64,000 bases of DNA from Mallotus nudiflorus. Taxonomy: Eukaryota > Streptophyta > Magnoliopsida > Malpighiales > Euphorbiaceae. Within the stretch, counting starts at the first letter, position 1, and every line of letters begins with the position of its first letter. The notes under the pieces were generated by a model. It saw nothing but the letters and a program-made list of their open reading frames with translations, was not told where the DNA came from and ran no database searches. This document shows, piece after piece, positions 23,400-34,199 of this stretch. Location of the stretch: assembly GCA_947683625.1 (NCBI GenBank), contig CANTUR010000110.1:277707-341706 (forward strand), written 5' to 3'. Position numbers and translations under genes: made by a program.

Positions 23400-24240
23400 T
23401 AGTGTCTGATAAGTCGCACTATATTTCCTATGGAACATCTAGTGGACTTTATACAAATGAATTTCACTATATTCATTGTGGGACGTTTAATGATGATAAG
23501 TTGAAAACTTGCTATAGTTCCTATGGAATGTCTAGCAATGATCAATTTCGTTATGTTCCCTATGGGATTTCTAATGATGCACACTATATTCCTTGTGGGA
23601 CATCTAGTGTAGATGAATTGAATTTTGTTATATTCCTTATGGGACGTTTAACGATACACACTATATTCCCTGTGGGACATCTAGTGTAATTGAATTGAAT
23701 TTTGTTATATTCCCTGTGGGACGTTTAACGATGCACACTATATTCCCTATGGGACGTCTAGTGTAATTGAATTGAATTTCATTATATTCCCTGTGGGATG
23801 TCTAGTGTAATTGAATTGAATTTCATTATATTCCCTATAGGATGTCTAACGATGCTCACTATATTCCCTATGAGACGTCTAGTGTAATTGAATTGAATTT
23901 CGTTATATTCCCTATGGGACATTTAACGATGCACACTATATTCCTTGTGGGACGTCTAGTGTAATTGAATTGAATTTTTTTACATTCCATGTGGGATGTC
24001 TAACGATGCACATTATATTCCCTATGGGACATCTAGTGTAATTGAATTGAATTTCGTTATATTCCATGTGGGACATCTAACGATGCACACTATATTCCTC
24101 GGGGGACATCTAGTGTAATTGAATTGAATTTTGTTATATTCCTTGTGGGACGTCTAACGATGCACATTTTATTCCCTGTGGGATGTCTAATCTAATTAAA
24201 TTGAAAGCTTGCTATAGTTCCTGTGGAACGTTTAGCAATG
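23400..24240. repeat. 77-bp satellite array in the 3' region of C, left copy
   Basis: The unit is a dimer: a 33-base part (tattccctgtgggacg, then tctaacgatgcacacta) and a 44-base part (the same start, then tctagtgtaattgaattg). The 'aacgatgcac' mark recurs at 23573, 23650, 23727, 23848, 23925, 24002, 24079 and 24156. Seven steps show one interval of 121 = 77 + 44, an extra 44-base half unit near 23774-23817. The first units (23400-23560) are more diverged. Confidence 0.93.
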
Positions 24241-25169
24241 AGGAATTTGAAAGTTTATGTCATAATTGTTATGCAGTATATAACATAATGAAGGTTATGA
24301 CTACTGTGCATCATATAACATAATGATTTGAAATTCATATCATAGCTACTGTGGAGCATATGAAACCTTTGATTGAAATCATGCATGTAAAATGCAAAAA
24401 ATGAGTTTTGTAATCTTGTTCTATATTTTGTATTGAATAGAAGATTCAGAATCATAGATTAATTATGCAGTTTTAATAATTCAATGAATTGTTAATTTGA
24501 TGAATGTCATGATTTAATTAGGAACATGTTCCTAATCAGAATGCAATTATGGACTAAATTGCAAGAAAGAAAAGATAGATAAAAAGTAAATAAATTGAAA
24601 AGATTAAAATGGATATTCTCCCTTTTATATATTCTTTCCCTTTTGTCGATCACTTCACTTCTCTTCCCATTCTTTTCTTCTTCTTCCTTTTTTTTCACTT
24701 GATCTTGATTTTTCTTTTCTTGATTTCTTCACCATCTGTTGTCCGATTTGCAATCCGTCTGATCCTATGGCCTCCTCATCACGCAGAAAACATGAGGGAG
24801 CTGAGGCTTCAGAATGTCAGAGGATTCTACCTCTTTGTTTTCCTCAGAATAATTTGGAACTTTGAGAAGACTCAACTATCTTTCCCTTGACTCATTTACA
24901 TACCCATAGGTGCAGAGATGTGGGTAATGAGGTAACTTTTCTTGCTTTTTTTTATTTCTATAAAAATATTACCAGTATAATAAGTAATTAGAGTTAGTTA
25001 CGGAGTAGAGATTGACATTGACATGTATATTAGTTAGAAATTAATATGAAAATGCATGATAAATTGAAATTAACTCTGAAAATATGAAATTTGACTTCCG
25101 AGTTGTCAGAATGGAGTATTAGATTTCTAGAATTTCAATAAGAATTCCAGATTTTTTATCAATCGGGTT
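24241..25169. other. Non-coding 3' region of element C
   Basis: AT-rich spacer with no supported gene. It contains partial repeats of 'cataatgaaggttatgactac', a pyrimidine tract (about 24620-24710), and text matching 39246-40180 at high identity, which shows that it belongs to the element. Confidence 0.75.
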
Positions 25170-25255
25170 AATGCCGATCGGCAATCCGCATTGCCGATCC
25201 AAAAAAAAATTTCTTTTTTTTAAACTAAAAAAGGCAATTAATTAATTAATTAACT
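25170..25255 (-). repeat. 85-bp block shared between C's 3' region and C's LTR
   Basis: The text gttaatgccgatcggcaatc, then an A/T tract ending in aattaattaattaattaac, matches 38042-38130 and 22962-23075 inside the LTRs and 40184-40270 at the outer end. Beyond it the left copy continues into the antisense ORF region, while the 40270 copy continues into LTR sequence. Confidence 0.8.
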
Positions 25256-25329
25256 AATCAAATCCTTCAATTTAAATTCTTTGATTAATTAATTAATTAA
25301 TATTTTCTTTTTAAAATTGAAATAGCGTC

Positions 25330-27360
25330 CGATGAAGTTCACGGGCTGTTTCAATCTAGCTCGGGAATTGTTTCATGCTCTGCAAGAGCAGGTGACATGT
25401 CTAATTTGGGTTTTTGGATTTAGACATTTCATTGCTGCACTTTCGATTGGTCGAGGATGATTTGACCATTGTTCTTTATTTGCTTTGATCGAGCGATGGA
25501 TGGATACTACCCACACTTTTCATACTTGTGTGGGTGAGCTGACCATTTCACCTATGAGCTTCTCTATTATCACCGGGATTGCCTTTGGGGGTTCCCTAGT
25601 TTCATTTGACATCAGCTATTGTAGTCTTCCAGAGCATGCACAAAGCCAGTGTATGCGAGACTTGATTAGGTTCGCCCCAGCATGGAAGAATCGGAAGAAT
25701 GTTCTTATTTCATCATTAGTTGAGGGATTCAGATGCCTTCCTACTTTGACTCCTTGTCAGATTCATAAGGAGAGGTGTTTCCTCTTTATATTATTAGGCA
25801 TGACCCTCTTTTATGAGACCGGTCATGAGGTCAGTGTTGCTCTTTTAGGTCCTCTTTGTGACTTGGACCGAGTTGCCACATTAGATTAGGGATTTGCTGC
25901 ACTTGCTTATATTTATTACAAATTAGACACTATTTGTAGAGGTGCTGTCACAATGTGTGGCTTTTGGCACGTCTTGGATGTATGTTTTCTTTCATTTGAT
26001 CTCTATAGTTTTGCTTTTCTTTGCCTTTTCTGATATGTTCTTTTTTCCATATCTGGAGCATAGAGATCGAGCTAATTCAAGGCTTTAATGCTATCAGTTA
26101 TGATAGGACCTTTCCTCTGATGATGAGATGGGGTTCTTCTCACCTTGCTAGCAATAGGAACACTTTACAGACATACCATGATCAGTTGAACATTGTGTAG
26201 TGGCACCTGGTAAGGAAAAAATAAAATCATTAGTATACTACAGTTTAATAGAAATTAGACTTAATTTACATAAATTTCAGATAAACTCTAATTGGTTGGA
26301 GGGTCCTGAGGACATCCAGCAATATGATTTCATGGTGGCTGTAGCTCGCTTGGAGCTTATAAGGATCCTGCTTTTTGGTTATGGCTGTCTGATGTGGTAT
26401 CTAGGGGAGCAAGTATATTGCTAGTCTTTTGGCCCTTCTCGATGTCGCATTCCATCTGATGTCCCTTCCTCTATGCTCCGCAGCTCGCATCTTATAGGTT
26501 CAGAGCTAAGGGATGCACTATAGGGATATGCTGCCTCAAATTTTCTTGAGCGTTCTCTACATTATCAGCAGTTTATCCGTGAGAGCCTCCTGGAGCATGT
26601 TCCTATTGACGATGATGAGGTAAATTCTCATTATTTCAGCTTTTGTTTCTAGAACCTATGACTCACTCCTTCTCTTTACAATTTGAGGAGGTTCGCTCTC
26701 CTGTTGATGTCGATGAGGAGACTGAGATTGCTCTAAATATTGAGAACCCTGAGCCCAGGCCTAGTCCTAATCATCATGCTCAACACGTTGGGTCTAATCG
26801 CGATAGGGCCTTTATCGGTGCTACGCTTGGCGATGTCTCTCTTCTAGATAAGTCTATATTCTATTGGGCTCCCACTGTTCAGGCTCCAGTTGAGCAACAG
26901 ATGCAGTTTGGTGATGCTCAGTTTCCTAGCTTTTATCCACCAAATGCTTCTCATGTGAGTCTGTTTGCTTTATTTCTTATATAGATCTATACACTTGACA
27001 TTGATATTAATAAAATTTTACAAAACAAATTCCTCGGACACAGGCAGAGTATCTATATGGACTTGCCTCATCTCAGAGATTATTTACGATGCAGGTTATA
27101 GACAGTTGGTGAGTAAGCGCCCTCATTAAGACAATGCAAATGTATCCATGTAATGCATATGATATGGTGTTTTTTGTGTATGCAGAGCTATTCCAGCGGT
27201 CTAGAGTGGGAGAATGAGATGCTTTATCGGTAGCTTGCAGACTTGGGCTTTGATTCTTATAGTGTTGGGACTTCATTTGCTAGATTTCCAGACACTTATC
27301 ATCATAATGATCCTACCAGAGGATGGAGCCCATGGCCTAATACCAGAGCATAAGATGAAT
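25330..27360 (+). pseudogene. Plant mobile domain (PMD) antisense ORF remnant in element C
   Basis: Reads opposite to pol. Translation from about 25332 gives FTGCFNLARELF, then GFRHFIAALSIGRG, a TGA at 25458, then LIERWMDTTHTFH and GELTISPMSFSIITGIAFGG (about 25485-25580), which are hallmark PMD motifs. The ERCFLFILLGMTLFYE and LDRVATLD blocks follow, with a TAG at about 25887. Further exon-like pieces are at 26064-26210 (FPLMMRWGSSHLASNR), 26280-26620 (MWYLGEQV) and 26690-26960 (acidic and proline-rich), with intron-like AT-rich stretches and donor-like GTAAGG at 26210 and GTAAAT at 26620. PMD is found in host MAIN/MAIL proteins and in transposons; its biochemical role is unsettled. Several stops show that this copy is dead. 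Confidence 0.75.
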
Positions 27361-27626
27361 GATTTAGAGCTTATGTATTCCTGACTTTCTAGGTGTCTGT
27401 ATCTGACTACTCCCTATTGTATTGCTATTTTTATTCCTGTATTATCCCAAACATTGTTAGATAGAATTGAAATAGTGTTTTGCACTGTAATGGATTTTTT
27501 TTGCCTCAGCTGCCCTTTCGAGTTTTCAACTTAGCAATCTTGCCCTAACTTTTGCCTAAGCCGCCCTTTCGGGTTTTCAACTTAGTGGGCCCTTTTTTTT
27601 AGATTTGGTTACAGGTAAAGCTAAGC
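27361..27626. other. Spacer with foldback repeat, element C
   Basis: No coding signal. Two copies of a unit reading 'gccctttcgrgttttcaacttag' (27512 and 27560 areas) can fold: CTAAG with CTTAG, and CCC with GGG. Confidence 0.6.
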
Positions 27627-28120
27627 TTGCTTAATGTACCCCTTAATCCTTTGACTTATCAACCTCATCAACTACAATCTCATCCTTTAAGAATGAAGGA
27701 CAAATGTTCTATGGCCCAATGGGTTGATTGGTTGAAGAAGATTTCAGATGTTGAGATCACATGGGTCTGCCCTTGGTGGAGATTGAAGTTCATGACTATT
27801 GAGCTGTATGATCATTGTGTTCCTATTCCAGGATTGCACTCCTCTACCTTTTTTACCCCTTTATGCCTTTGTCATCAATATGGTCCCCCTCAGTTCATCG
27901 TTAATGTTTTGACTGACTTTGAAGGCTTTCCTTTGAGACAAGATTCTCTGGATAAGATTAGGAGCTTGTAGCCTTGTAGAGCCCTTGAACAGAACATACA
28001 CCTGGATGTTGATGTTACTATTGATGACGATTACAAAACTTGGGTTGTTATCCAAAAGACAGAACCACCAGGCTTTGCTAGGTACAAGAGAACTCAAACT
28101 TTGTATGATGAGTCATAAAG
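27627..28120 (+). pseudogene. Second antisense ORF remnant in element C (WVCPWW protein)
   Basis: A plus-strand open frame of 114 codons (27627-27971) includes MAQWVDWLKKISDVEITW, VCPWWRLKFMTIELYDHC, VPIPGLHS and CHQYGPPQFI, then a TAG. In the same frame WVVIQKTEPPGFARYKR follows to about 28118. A W-CPWW core followed by VP-GL and a QYG/QFG motif is typical of proteins of unknown function carried by plant retroelements, often beside PMD genes. It may be the C-terminal exon of the PMD ORF or a separate gene. I do not assign a function. Confidence 0.5.
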
Positions 28121-28591
28121 GAAGAAACAAAGACATTACTAGATAGAATGGTCTTATAGAGCTAGTTTTAGGCTTTCTTATGTTTTGTTATCCCTTCAAG
28201 TACTTATGCTTTATAATAAAGAAGGATATGCAAAGTTTAACAAAACTTCAATTTTAATTTCGTTCATTAATTAGGGCCAAAATAAGTACATTTAACACAT
28301 AACATGACATAACTCCTGTTATCAGCTAGTCCTCATGAATTTTCTAACTGAAGATTTTCTACTCACATTTTATTTCCCTAATTTTTTCCTGACTATCTCT
28401 TTATGGGTTTTCTAATCATTTGGACCATTATTATTTTTATTTATTTCCCTAACTTTTGCTTGTCAGCCCTTTGTGGGTTTTTTGAACAGCGAGAGTGTCC
28501 TAACTTTTGCCTGACTAGCCTTTTTAGGTTTTCTAGTCAGCGGACTTTATTTTCTTTATTCTACTTTTATTTTTTTTATTTTTTTATTTTT
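28121..28591. other. Spacer with foldback repeats, element C
   Basis: No gene seen. From 28380 to 28545 there are three diverged copies of a unit resembling 'cctaacttttgcctgactag' + 'cctttttaggttttctagtcag'. The best (28505-28540) pairs CTGACTAG with CTAGTCAG. The same unit type appears at 27510-27600, so the repeats flank the second antisense ORF. Confidence 0.6.
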
Positions 28592-29340
28592 TTATAGGTA
28601 GTACTTCTTGAGGCGATCCAGATTGATAGGTTCCATAAACTCATTCCCTTCAAGATCTGATATCTTAGCAGCTCCTTTAGGTAAGACCGATTTGACTAAG
28701 TACGGTCCTTCCCAATTCAGTCTAAATTTACCTCTCGGATCGAACACCACAGCTCTAGACTGTTTTAGAACCATATCTCCAACTTTGATCTTCCCAGGCT
28801 TAACCTTCTTGTTGAACGCCCTTGTTATCCTTCTCTAATATATCTGAGTGTAGAATAAAGCATCCATCCTTTTCTCATCTAAAGATACTAGATGATCATA
28901 TCTTTTTTGTGCCCATTCATTCTCATTTATTCTAGCTTCCATGAGTACTCTTAAGGACTTAATCTCAATTTTTATGGGCAAAACTATTTCACAACCATAT
29001 ACTAATGAGAATAATATTTGGCCTGTGGCGGTTCGAGCTATAGTCCTATATCCCCATAAGGCAAAAGGAAGATATTTATACCAATCCTTGTAGGTTTTAA
29101 CCATCTTAGAAAGGATTTTCTTGACATTTTGGTTAGTCGCTTCCACTGCTCCAATAGCTTGAGGGCGATAAGGTGAAGATTTATAGTGCTCAATCCTATA
29201 CTTTTGTAGCAACTTTGCTATTTTTGCTTGAAATTGAACCCCGTTATCTGTCACAACATGATGTGGAACCCCATATCTACAAATAAGGCTCTTCTTGATG
29301 AACCATGCCATCTATTTTGCTTTCAGAGTGTTGAAAGATT
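28592..29340 (-). pseudogene. Element C integrase, core end and C-terminal domain
   Basis: Minus frames: YGVPHHVVTDNGVQF supplies the second catalytic Asp and GAVEATN the Glu; RTIARTATGQILFSLVYG follows. The C-terminal piece (28592-28774) has DPRGKFRLNWEGPYLV and ends LDRLKKYYL, the usual end of Tat pol. The first catalytic Asp, expected in a WG-D-IGPI block just before ASNGHKYIVV, is missing: PWPFAK runs straight into that block near 29413, a small deletion. Stops occur within the core (TAG near 29310 and 29340). Confidence 0.85.
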
Positions 29341-29412
29341 ATGCCTCTGCCCATCTCGAAAAGTAATCGATTTCCACCACTATGTATTTATGCCCATTTG
29401 ATGCTGTCAGTC

Positions 29413-30348
29413 TTATTTTGCAAAGGGCCAAGGGGATGATAAACTATTTAGCACTGTTGGAGGCATGTGACTAAGATTCCCGTGGATCTGACACTGATGG
29501 CATTGTCTTAATGTCTTGATACAATCCTTTTCCATAGTCATCCAGTAATACCCTTGTTTGAGTATCTTCTTAGCTAGAATCATACTGTTCATATGAGAAC
29601 CGCAAGCCCCTGCATGAATCTCTTGTATCACCTCTTCAGCTTCATTCTTTTTAAGACACCTGAGCTGCATCCCGTTCGGCATTCTTTTATATAATACCCC
29701 ATCATGACTTGCATAGTTACGTGCAAGAACACGAAGAACATATCTTTCTTTTGAGGTTGCTTCATCTGGATAAATTCTCTTTTCAATGAACCTCTGGACA
29801 TTATAAAACCAAGGCTTTTCTTCGGGCCCCATTTGAACATTCATAATCTGCTCACCCCCATAACACGGTGCTCTAGACTTTATGATCACTAAAGGTTCCA
29901 TAGCCAACCTAGTTGCACTATCCCACATTGAAGAAAGTGTTGCAAGTGCATCCGCAATCTGATTATCATATCTGGATAGATGGATAAAGAGACATTTGGT
30001 GAAATTCTTCATTAAGGCTTTCACATAGCAGATATAAGGCTTCAGCCTTTCCTCTTTTACCTCCCATTCTTTATTAGCCTGATTGATTACTAACATTGAA
30101 TCTCCATAAACCAATAAATCTTTTGCTCCGGTTGCCACAACCGCCTTAATCCTACATATACATGCCTCATACTCGGCCATATTGTTTGTGACCTTGAAAT
30201 CCAATTTCTTTGCCATTGGTATGGTTTCTCCTTTTGGTGTAACAAGAATCACTCTTAATTCAGCTCCTTTGTTGTTTACAGCTCCATTAAAGTAAAGTTT
30301 CCACTCCTGGTGCTCTACAACTACTAAGTTCTCATATAGAAACTCCAA
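29413..30348 (-). pseudogene. Element C archaeal-type RNase H and integrase zinc domain
   Basis: One 311-codon minus frame. It opens with the second RNase H: WKLYFNGAVN (the first Asp of the usual DG reads Asn), NMAEYEACI (Glu), VYGDSMLVI (Asp) and DNQIADALA (Asp). The integrase zinc finger follows: HAGACGSHM with CHQCQIHG. A second RNase H between the gypsy RNase H and integrase marks the Tat clade. Having an Asn in place of the first catalytic Asp suggests that activity is lost. The frame ends at a stop where a small deletion begins in integrase. Confidence 0.88.
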
Positions 30349-30465
30349 ATTCTACTGCTGTTCATCTTTGATCACATTCTGAGCTAAGAATTCTGCTACT
30401 GCTCTTCCCTTGATTACCTTTGTAGTAATGTACTCTATATCAAATTCAGTTAAGAGTACCAACCA

Positions 30466-31640
30466 TCAAGACATTTTTCCAGTTAAAGCTGATACTTGAA
30501 ACAAATACCTTAGAGGGTCTATTCTTGAAACAACTTGAAGCTTGTAAGATTGAAAATAATGCCTCAATTTTCTTATAGCCCAAATCATGATCATGCATAT
30601 CTTTTCTACTAAATCATATTTTTCCTCGTACGGTAGAAACTTCTTGCTTAAGTAGTACACTGTGTGCTCTATTCCATCTGACCCTTCTTGTGCTAACATT
30701 GCCCCCATTGCATCCTCTTCTAAAGCCAAGTACAAAACCAATGGCTTACCCTGTCTGGGTGGTTTCAAAATAGGTGGATTAACAAGATACTCCTTGATCT
30801 TATCAAAAGCTTTTTGACAATCATCATTCCATTTAACCGGCTGATCTTTCTTTAAGAGCTTAAAGATAAGGTCACAAATGTTAGTGAGTTTTGTGATAAA
30901 CCTGCTAATATACTGCAATCTGCTAAGGAATCCTCTTACTTCTTTCTCCGTCTTTAGTGCCGACATTTCCTGGATGGCTTTCACTTTATTTGGATCCACT
31001 TCAATTCCTCGACTGCTCATTATATGTCTTAACAATTTCCTTGAAGTAACCCTAAAAATGCACTTCTTCGGGTTGAGTCTCAGGTTGTACCTCTCAATTC
31101 GGGCTAAGAACTTGTCTAAGGCTTCAAAATGTCCTCCTCTTATCTCTAATTTAGCCATCATGTCATCCATATACACTTCAACCTCCTTAAGCATCATATC
31201 ATGGAAAAGTGTAGTAGCAGCTCTTTGATAAGTTGCACTTGCATTCTTCAGTCCGAAAGGCATCACCTTGTAACAATAGGTCCCTCATTCTATGATGAAA
31301 GCTATCTTAATCTTATCCATGATTGCCATCATGATCTAGTTGTACCCGAAAAATTCATCCATAAAAGAATACATTGCACTTGCTGAAGTGTTATCTACTA
31401 TTACATCAATGTGAGGTAACGGGAAGTCATCTTTTGGAAAGGCTTTATTTAGATCCTTAAAATCTACACACATTCATACTTTTCCATCTTTCTTAGGAAC
31501 ATGTACTATGTTTTCTAGCCATTGAGGGTAGTCTACTACTTCTAGGAAGTTAGCCTATATTTGCTTGGCAATTTCCTCCCTTATCTTTTCAGTCCATTCT
31601 GGTCTTAATTTGCGCAATTTCTATTTAACCGGCTTGGTTT
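30466..31640 (-). pseudogene. Element C reverse transcriptase and degenerate RNase H
   Basis: RT N-terminal part (31267-31640): LRPEWTEKIREEIAKQ, VPKKDGKV, MCVDFKDLNKA and FPKDDFPLPHIDV, with four in-frame stops. From 31266 a 266-codon open frame holds VMPFGLKNASATYQRA, the catalytic YMDDMM (31156-31173) and the thumb. The gypsy RNase H follows: LALEEDAMGAMLAQ, YYLSKKFLPYEEKYD, LRHYFQSYKLQVVS. That domain lacks the usual first catalytic Asp, as expected in Tat elements where the second RNase H takes over. Confidence 0.9.
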
Positions 31641-32510
31641 CTGGATGAGTTGGAATGTGATGCTCTGCTAGTTCCCTATCCAAACCTGGCATGTCTTCAT
31701 AAGTCCAAGAGAATACTACCTTCCTTTTTATTAATATTCTCTCAAAATTTTTTTCTCTCTTCAGGAGTTACATCATGTGATATAGAAATGTTCTTTGGAT
31801 TATCACTTGTGCCCATGTTAAATGAATTAAATTGAATTGAATTAATGTCAAACATGCATGACTGATCAAAATTGTAATGCACAGAACTATCAGGATGCAC
31901 ACCACACAAATAAGCAAAACCAACATTCATATCATTGGCCATAGGAAAAAAAACATCTTCGTCCGTATAAAAACCGAACGTTATTACATTAGTTTCTTCA
32001 TAAAAAACATCAATGAAACTATCACTAATGACAGTAGCTAAGTCTTGGGGTGGTTCCTCCTCATGTGGCAGACATAGCAGCTCCTTAACAACATCATCAC
32101 CCATCCTTTTAGTTACTTGCTTCATGACTTCCTCTTTGTTGTTGGTCACTAGGCTTTCCACAATCTACTCCTTGAAGATCTCAAACCTAAGGGCATCTTT
32201 TCCAACCACATTAATAGATTCTTTGGTGCCCATATAATACTTGCCTTCCCCTGGCTTGATGAAATTCTCATTTAGTGGTCCAATCCTTCCCAAGGGCTTG
32301 TTTCTTTTTGCTTTCTCCTTGTTCTTTGCTCTTCTACTAGCTGATCCTGCCTCAGTATATCCCAAACCCTTGATATGGTCCTGGGTTTTAATGTTCGGGG
32401 GGCTTAGGACTTCCTTGTTCATTCTTCCCGAGCCCCTGTCCAGGTCGATAATTCATGGTTTCCATCAATTTTATAACCTTAGGATCCATCTCATCAAATA
32501 TTCTAACAAC
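31641..32510 (-). pseudogene. Element C protease-RT linker
   Basis: Two minus open frames (31742-32161, acidic; 32165-32422, basic, including IKGLGYTEAGSASRRAKNKE) lie between protease and RT. In Ogre relatives an intron lies between protease and RT; here I see continuous frames and no obvious intron. I do not recognise a domain. Confidence 0.55.
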
Positions 32511-33116
32511 TTAGAAACCAGGCGGAACACACACTTGCTTCTGTTTATCAAGTATGGCTACCACAGCTGTATTGGTTCCAACTTCTATTGTCATGACATC
32601 TCCTTCATGAGAGAATTTTATTTTCTGGTGCACTATTGAAGGTACTCCTCCTAGGGCATGAAACCACAACCTTCCCAACAACAGGGCATAGGTAACAACG
32701 ATGTCCAGTACAGTAAATTCAATAGTTGACTCTACAGGCCCTATTTTGACCAAAGCCTAAAATGTTCCCTCCACATTCCTGGTACTATCATCGTAAGCTC
32801 TAATTATGAGGTTTGAAGCCATCAAGTCATCTACTTTCAGACCTAAATTAGGTAGGATTTGTAATGGGCATACATTTATAGCTGAACCATCATCCACCAT
32901 CACAAAATTGGTTCTCTTCCCATTTACTTCAGCTAGGATAAATAATGCTTTGTTATGATTTCTTCCCTCCAAAGGCAAGTCATCATTTGAGAATGTTATC
33001 AACCCATGTTTCTTTTCTATCACCTTTACTACCATATCCTCAGGCGTAGCTACCGTTTCAATGCTCATGTTCGATAAAGCTTTGACAAGAGCCCTTCTAT
33101 GGCTACTTGAATGCAT
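32511..33116 (-). pseudogene. Element C protease
   Basis: Minus frame 32757-33116 contains LFILAEVNGKRTNFVMVDDG followed by SAINVCPL, the aspartic protease active site in its Tat form. After a stop (32758), the frame 32511-32753 has FTVLDIVVTYALLLGRLWFH and GGVPSIVHQKIKF, the second conserved protease block. The enzyme would cut the Gag-Pol chain; the stop splits it here. Confidence 0.82.
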
Positions 33117-34199
33117 AAGTAATTCCCAAATGTTGACGTTTGCCTTAGATTTCTTAAGTTGTTCTAGGATCAGGTCTTCTTTCTGTCCTTCATTTACTTC
33201 TGCATCTTCTGTTTCTTCCCTTTCTACTACTCTTTCATTTTACTTTTTTGTTGCCCAATAATTCCTCCCACTTATAGTAACATGATTCATCACTCCATAC
33301 ATCAAAACCGCCTGGGCTTTCTTTATCAGAGTCATACCAGATGTCAATAACTCCAATGATTTGGTCTCTTTTCCCATCCTTCCAAACTTCCATTGTGCAT
33401 GTTTCTTTTCCTTTCAACTCCTTCAGCTTGTCTGTATGTTGGCTTAACAGCTCTTCTACCTCTTCTTGGGACATTTCTGGGGTTAAGAATTCATCTTCTT
33501 CAAACTCATCACCCCATCCTGTCAGCACAATGGATTCAATGGGGATGTCAGCAGAAGTGGGTTTAGAATAGAACACTCTGTAATCGAACTTGCCTTAGGG
33601 TTGTCCCAACAGATCTTTAACTCCTCTCAGCGACTGCTTCGAAATTTCAGGCTCTTCTTTTACTGGCTTATCATCAAAATCATCTCCCTAATCCGAGGGC
33701 TCAATTGATTCAACAGGGATATCAGTAGAGGGTGGTTTCGAGTAGAATACCTTGTAATCAAACTTGCCTAAGGGCTAGCCCAGTAAATCTTCTACTCCTC
33801 TCTATGGTTGTTTGAAAGGTTCTTCATTGGGTATAAGGTTGAGGTCCTCATAGGAGCTTAGCACTTCTTCTTCACTAACCCTTGAGTTGATCATCATGGT
33901 AGCTAGTGTTGGAATATTTTGGTAACCTAGGAAAGGGTTGTTTCTAGTGTTTAGGTTAGAAGGGTCAGTGATTTTTTCAGAGTTTATCAGGTTTTGGATC
34001 TCATCATGTTTTAGGTGAATGTAGGTATATGTGGAATGGCTAGCTACTTAATGAAACTTATAGTAACTGTTTGGATCATAGCCAGGGAGATTTGGATTTG
34101 AGGGTTTGGAAAAGGTTAAAGTTCGGAGTAGGCCTTTTTGGATTAGCCACTTTAGGACTTTAGAGAGTGGTGGGTTGAAGTTGGAGAACCTTCAAGGTT
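33117..34199 (-). pseudogene. Element C gag-protease spacer region
   Basis: An acidic open frame of 113 codons (33235-33576, minus: TGWGDEFEEDEFLTPEMSQ) and a diverged partial duplicate of its start (33690-33790) are visible. The 'SADIPIESIVLTGWGDEF' text is echoed in the copy near 33700. No domain recognised; stops are frequent. Confidence 0.5.

Noticed and set aside
23402..24240. CRISPR-like array or an open frame of repeated peptides
   Set aside because: The repeats are contiguous 77-base units without unique spacers, in a plant retroelement. The open frame (23402-23689) is a by-product of the repeat and breaks at the half-unit shift.
24609..24890. Plus-strand frame with a hydrophobic N-terminus
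   Set aside because: Comes from a pyrimidine tract in C's 3' UTR. Its copy at 39625-40005 has a different reading frame beyond the tract.
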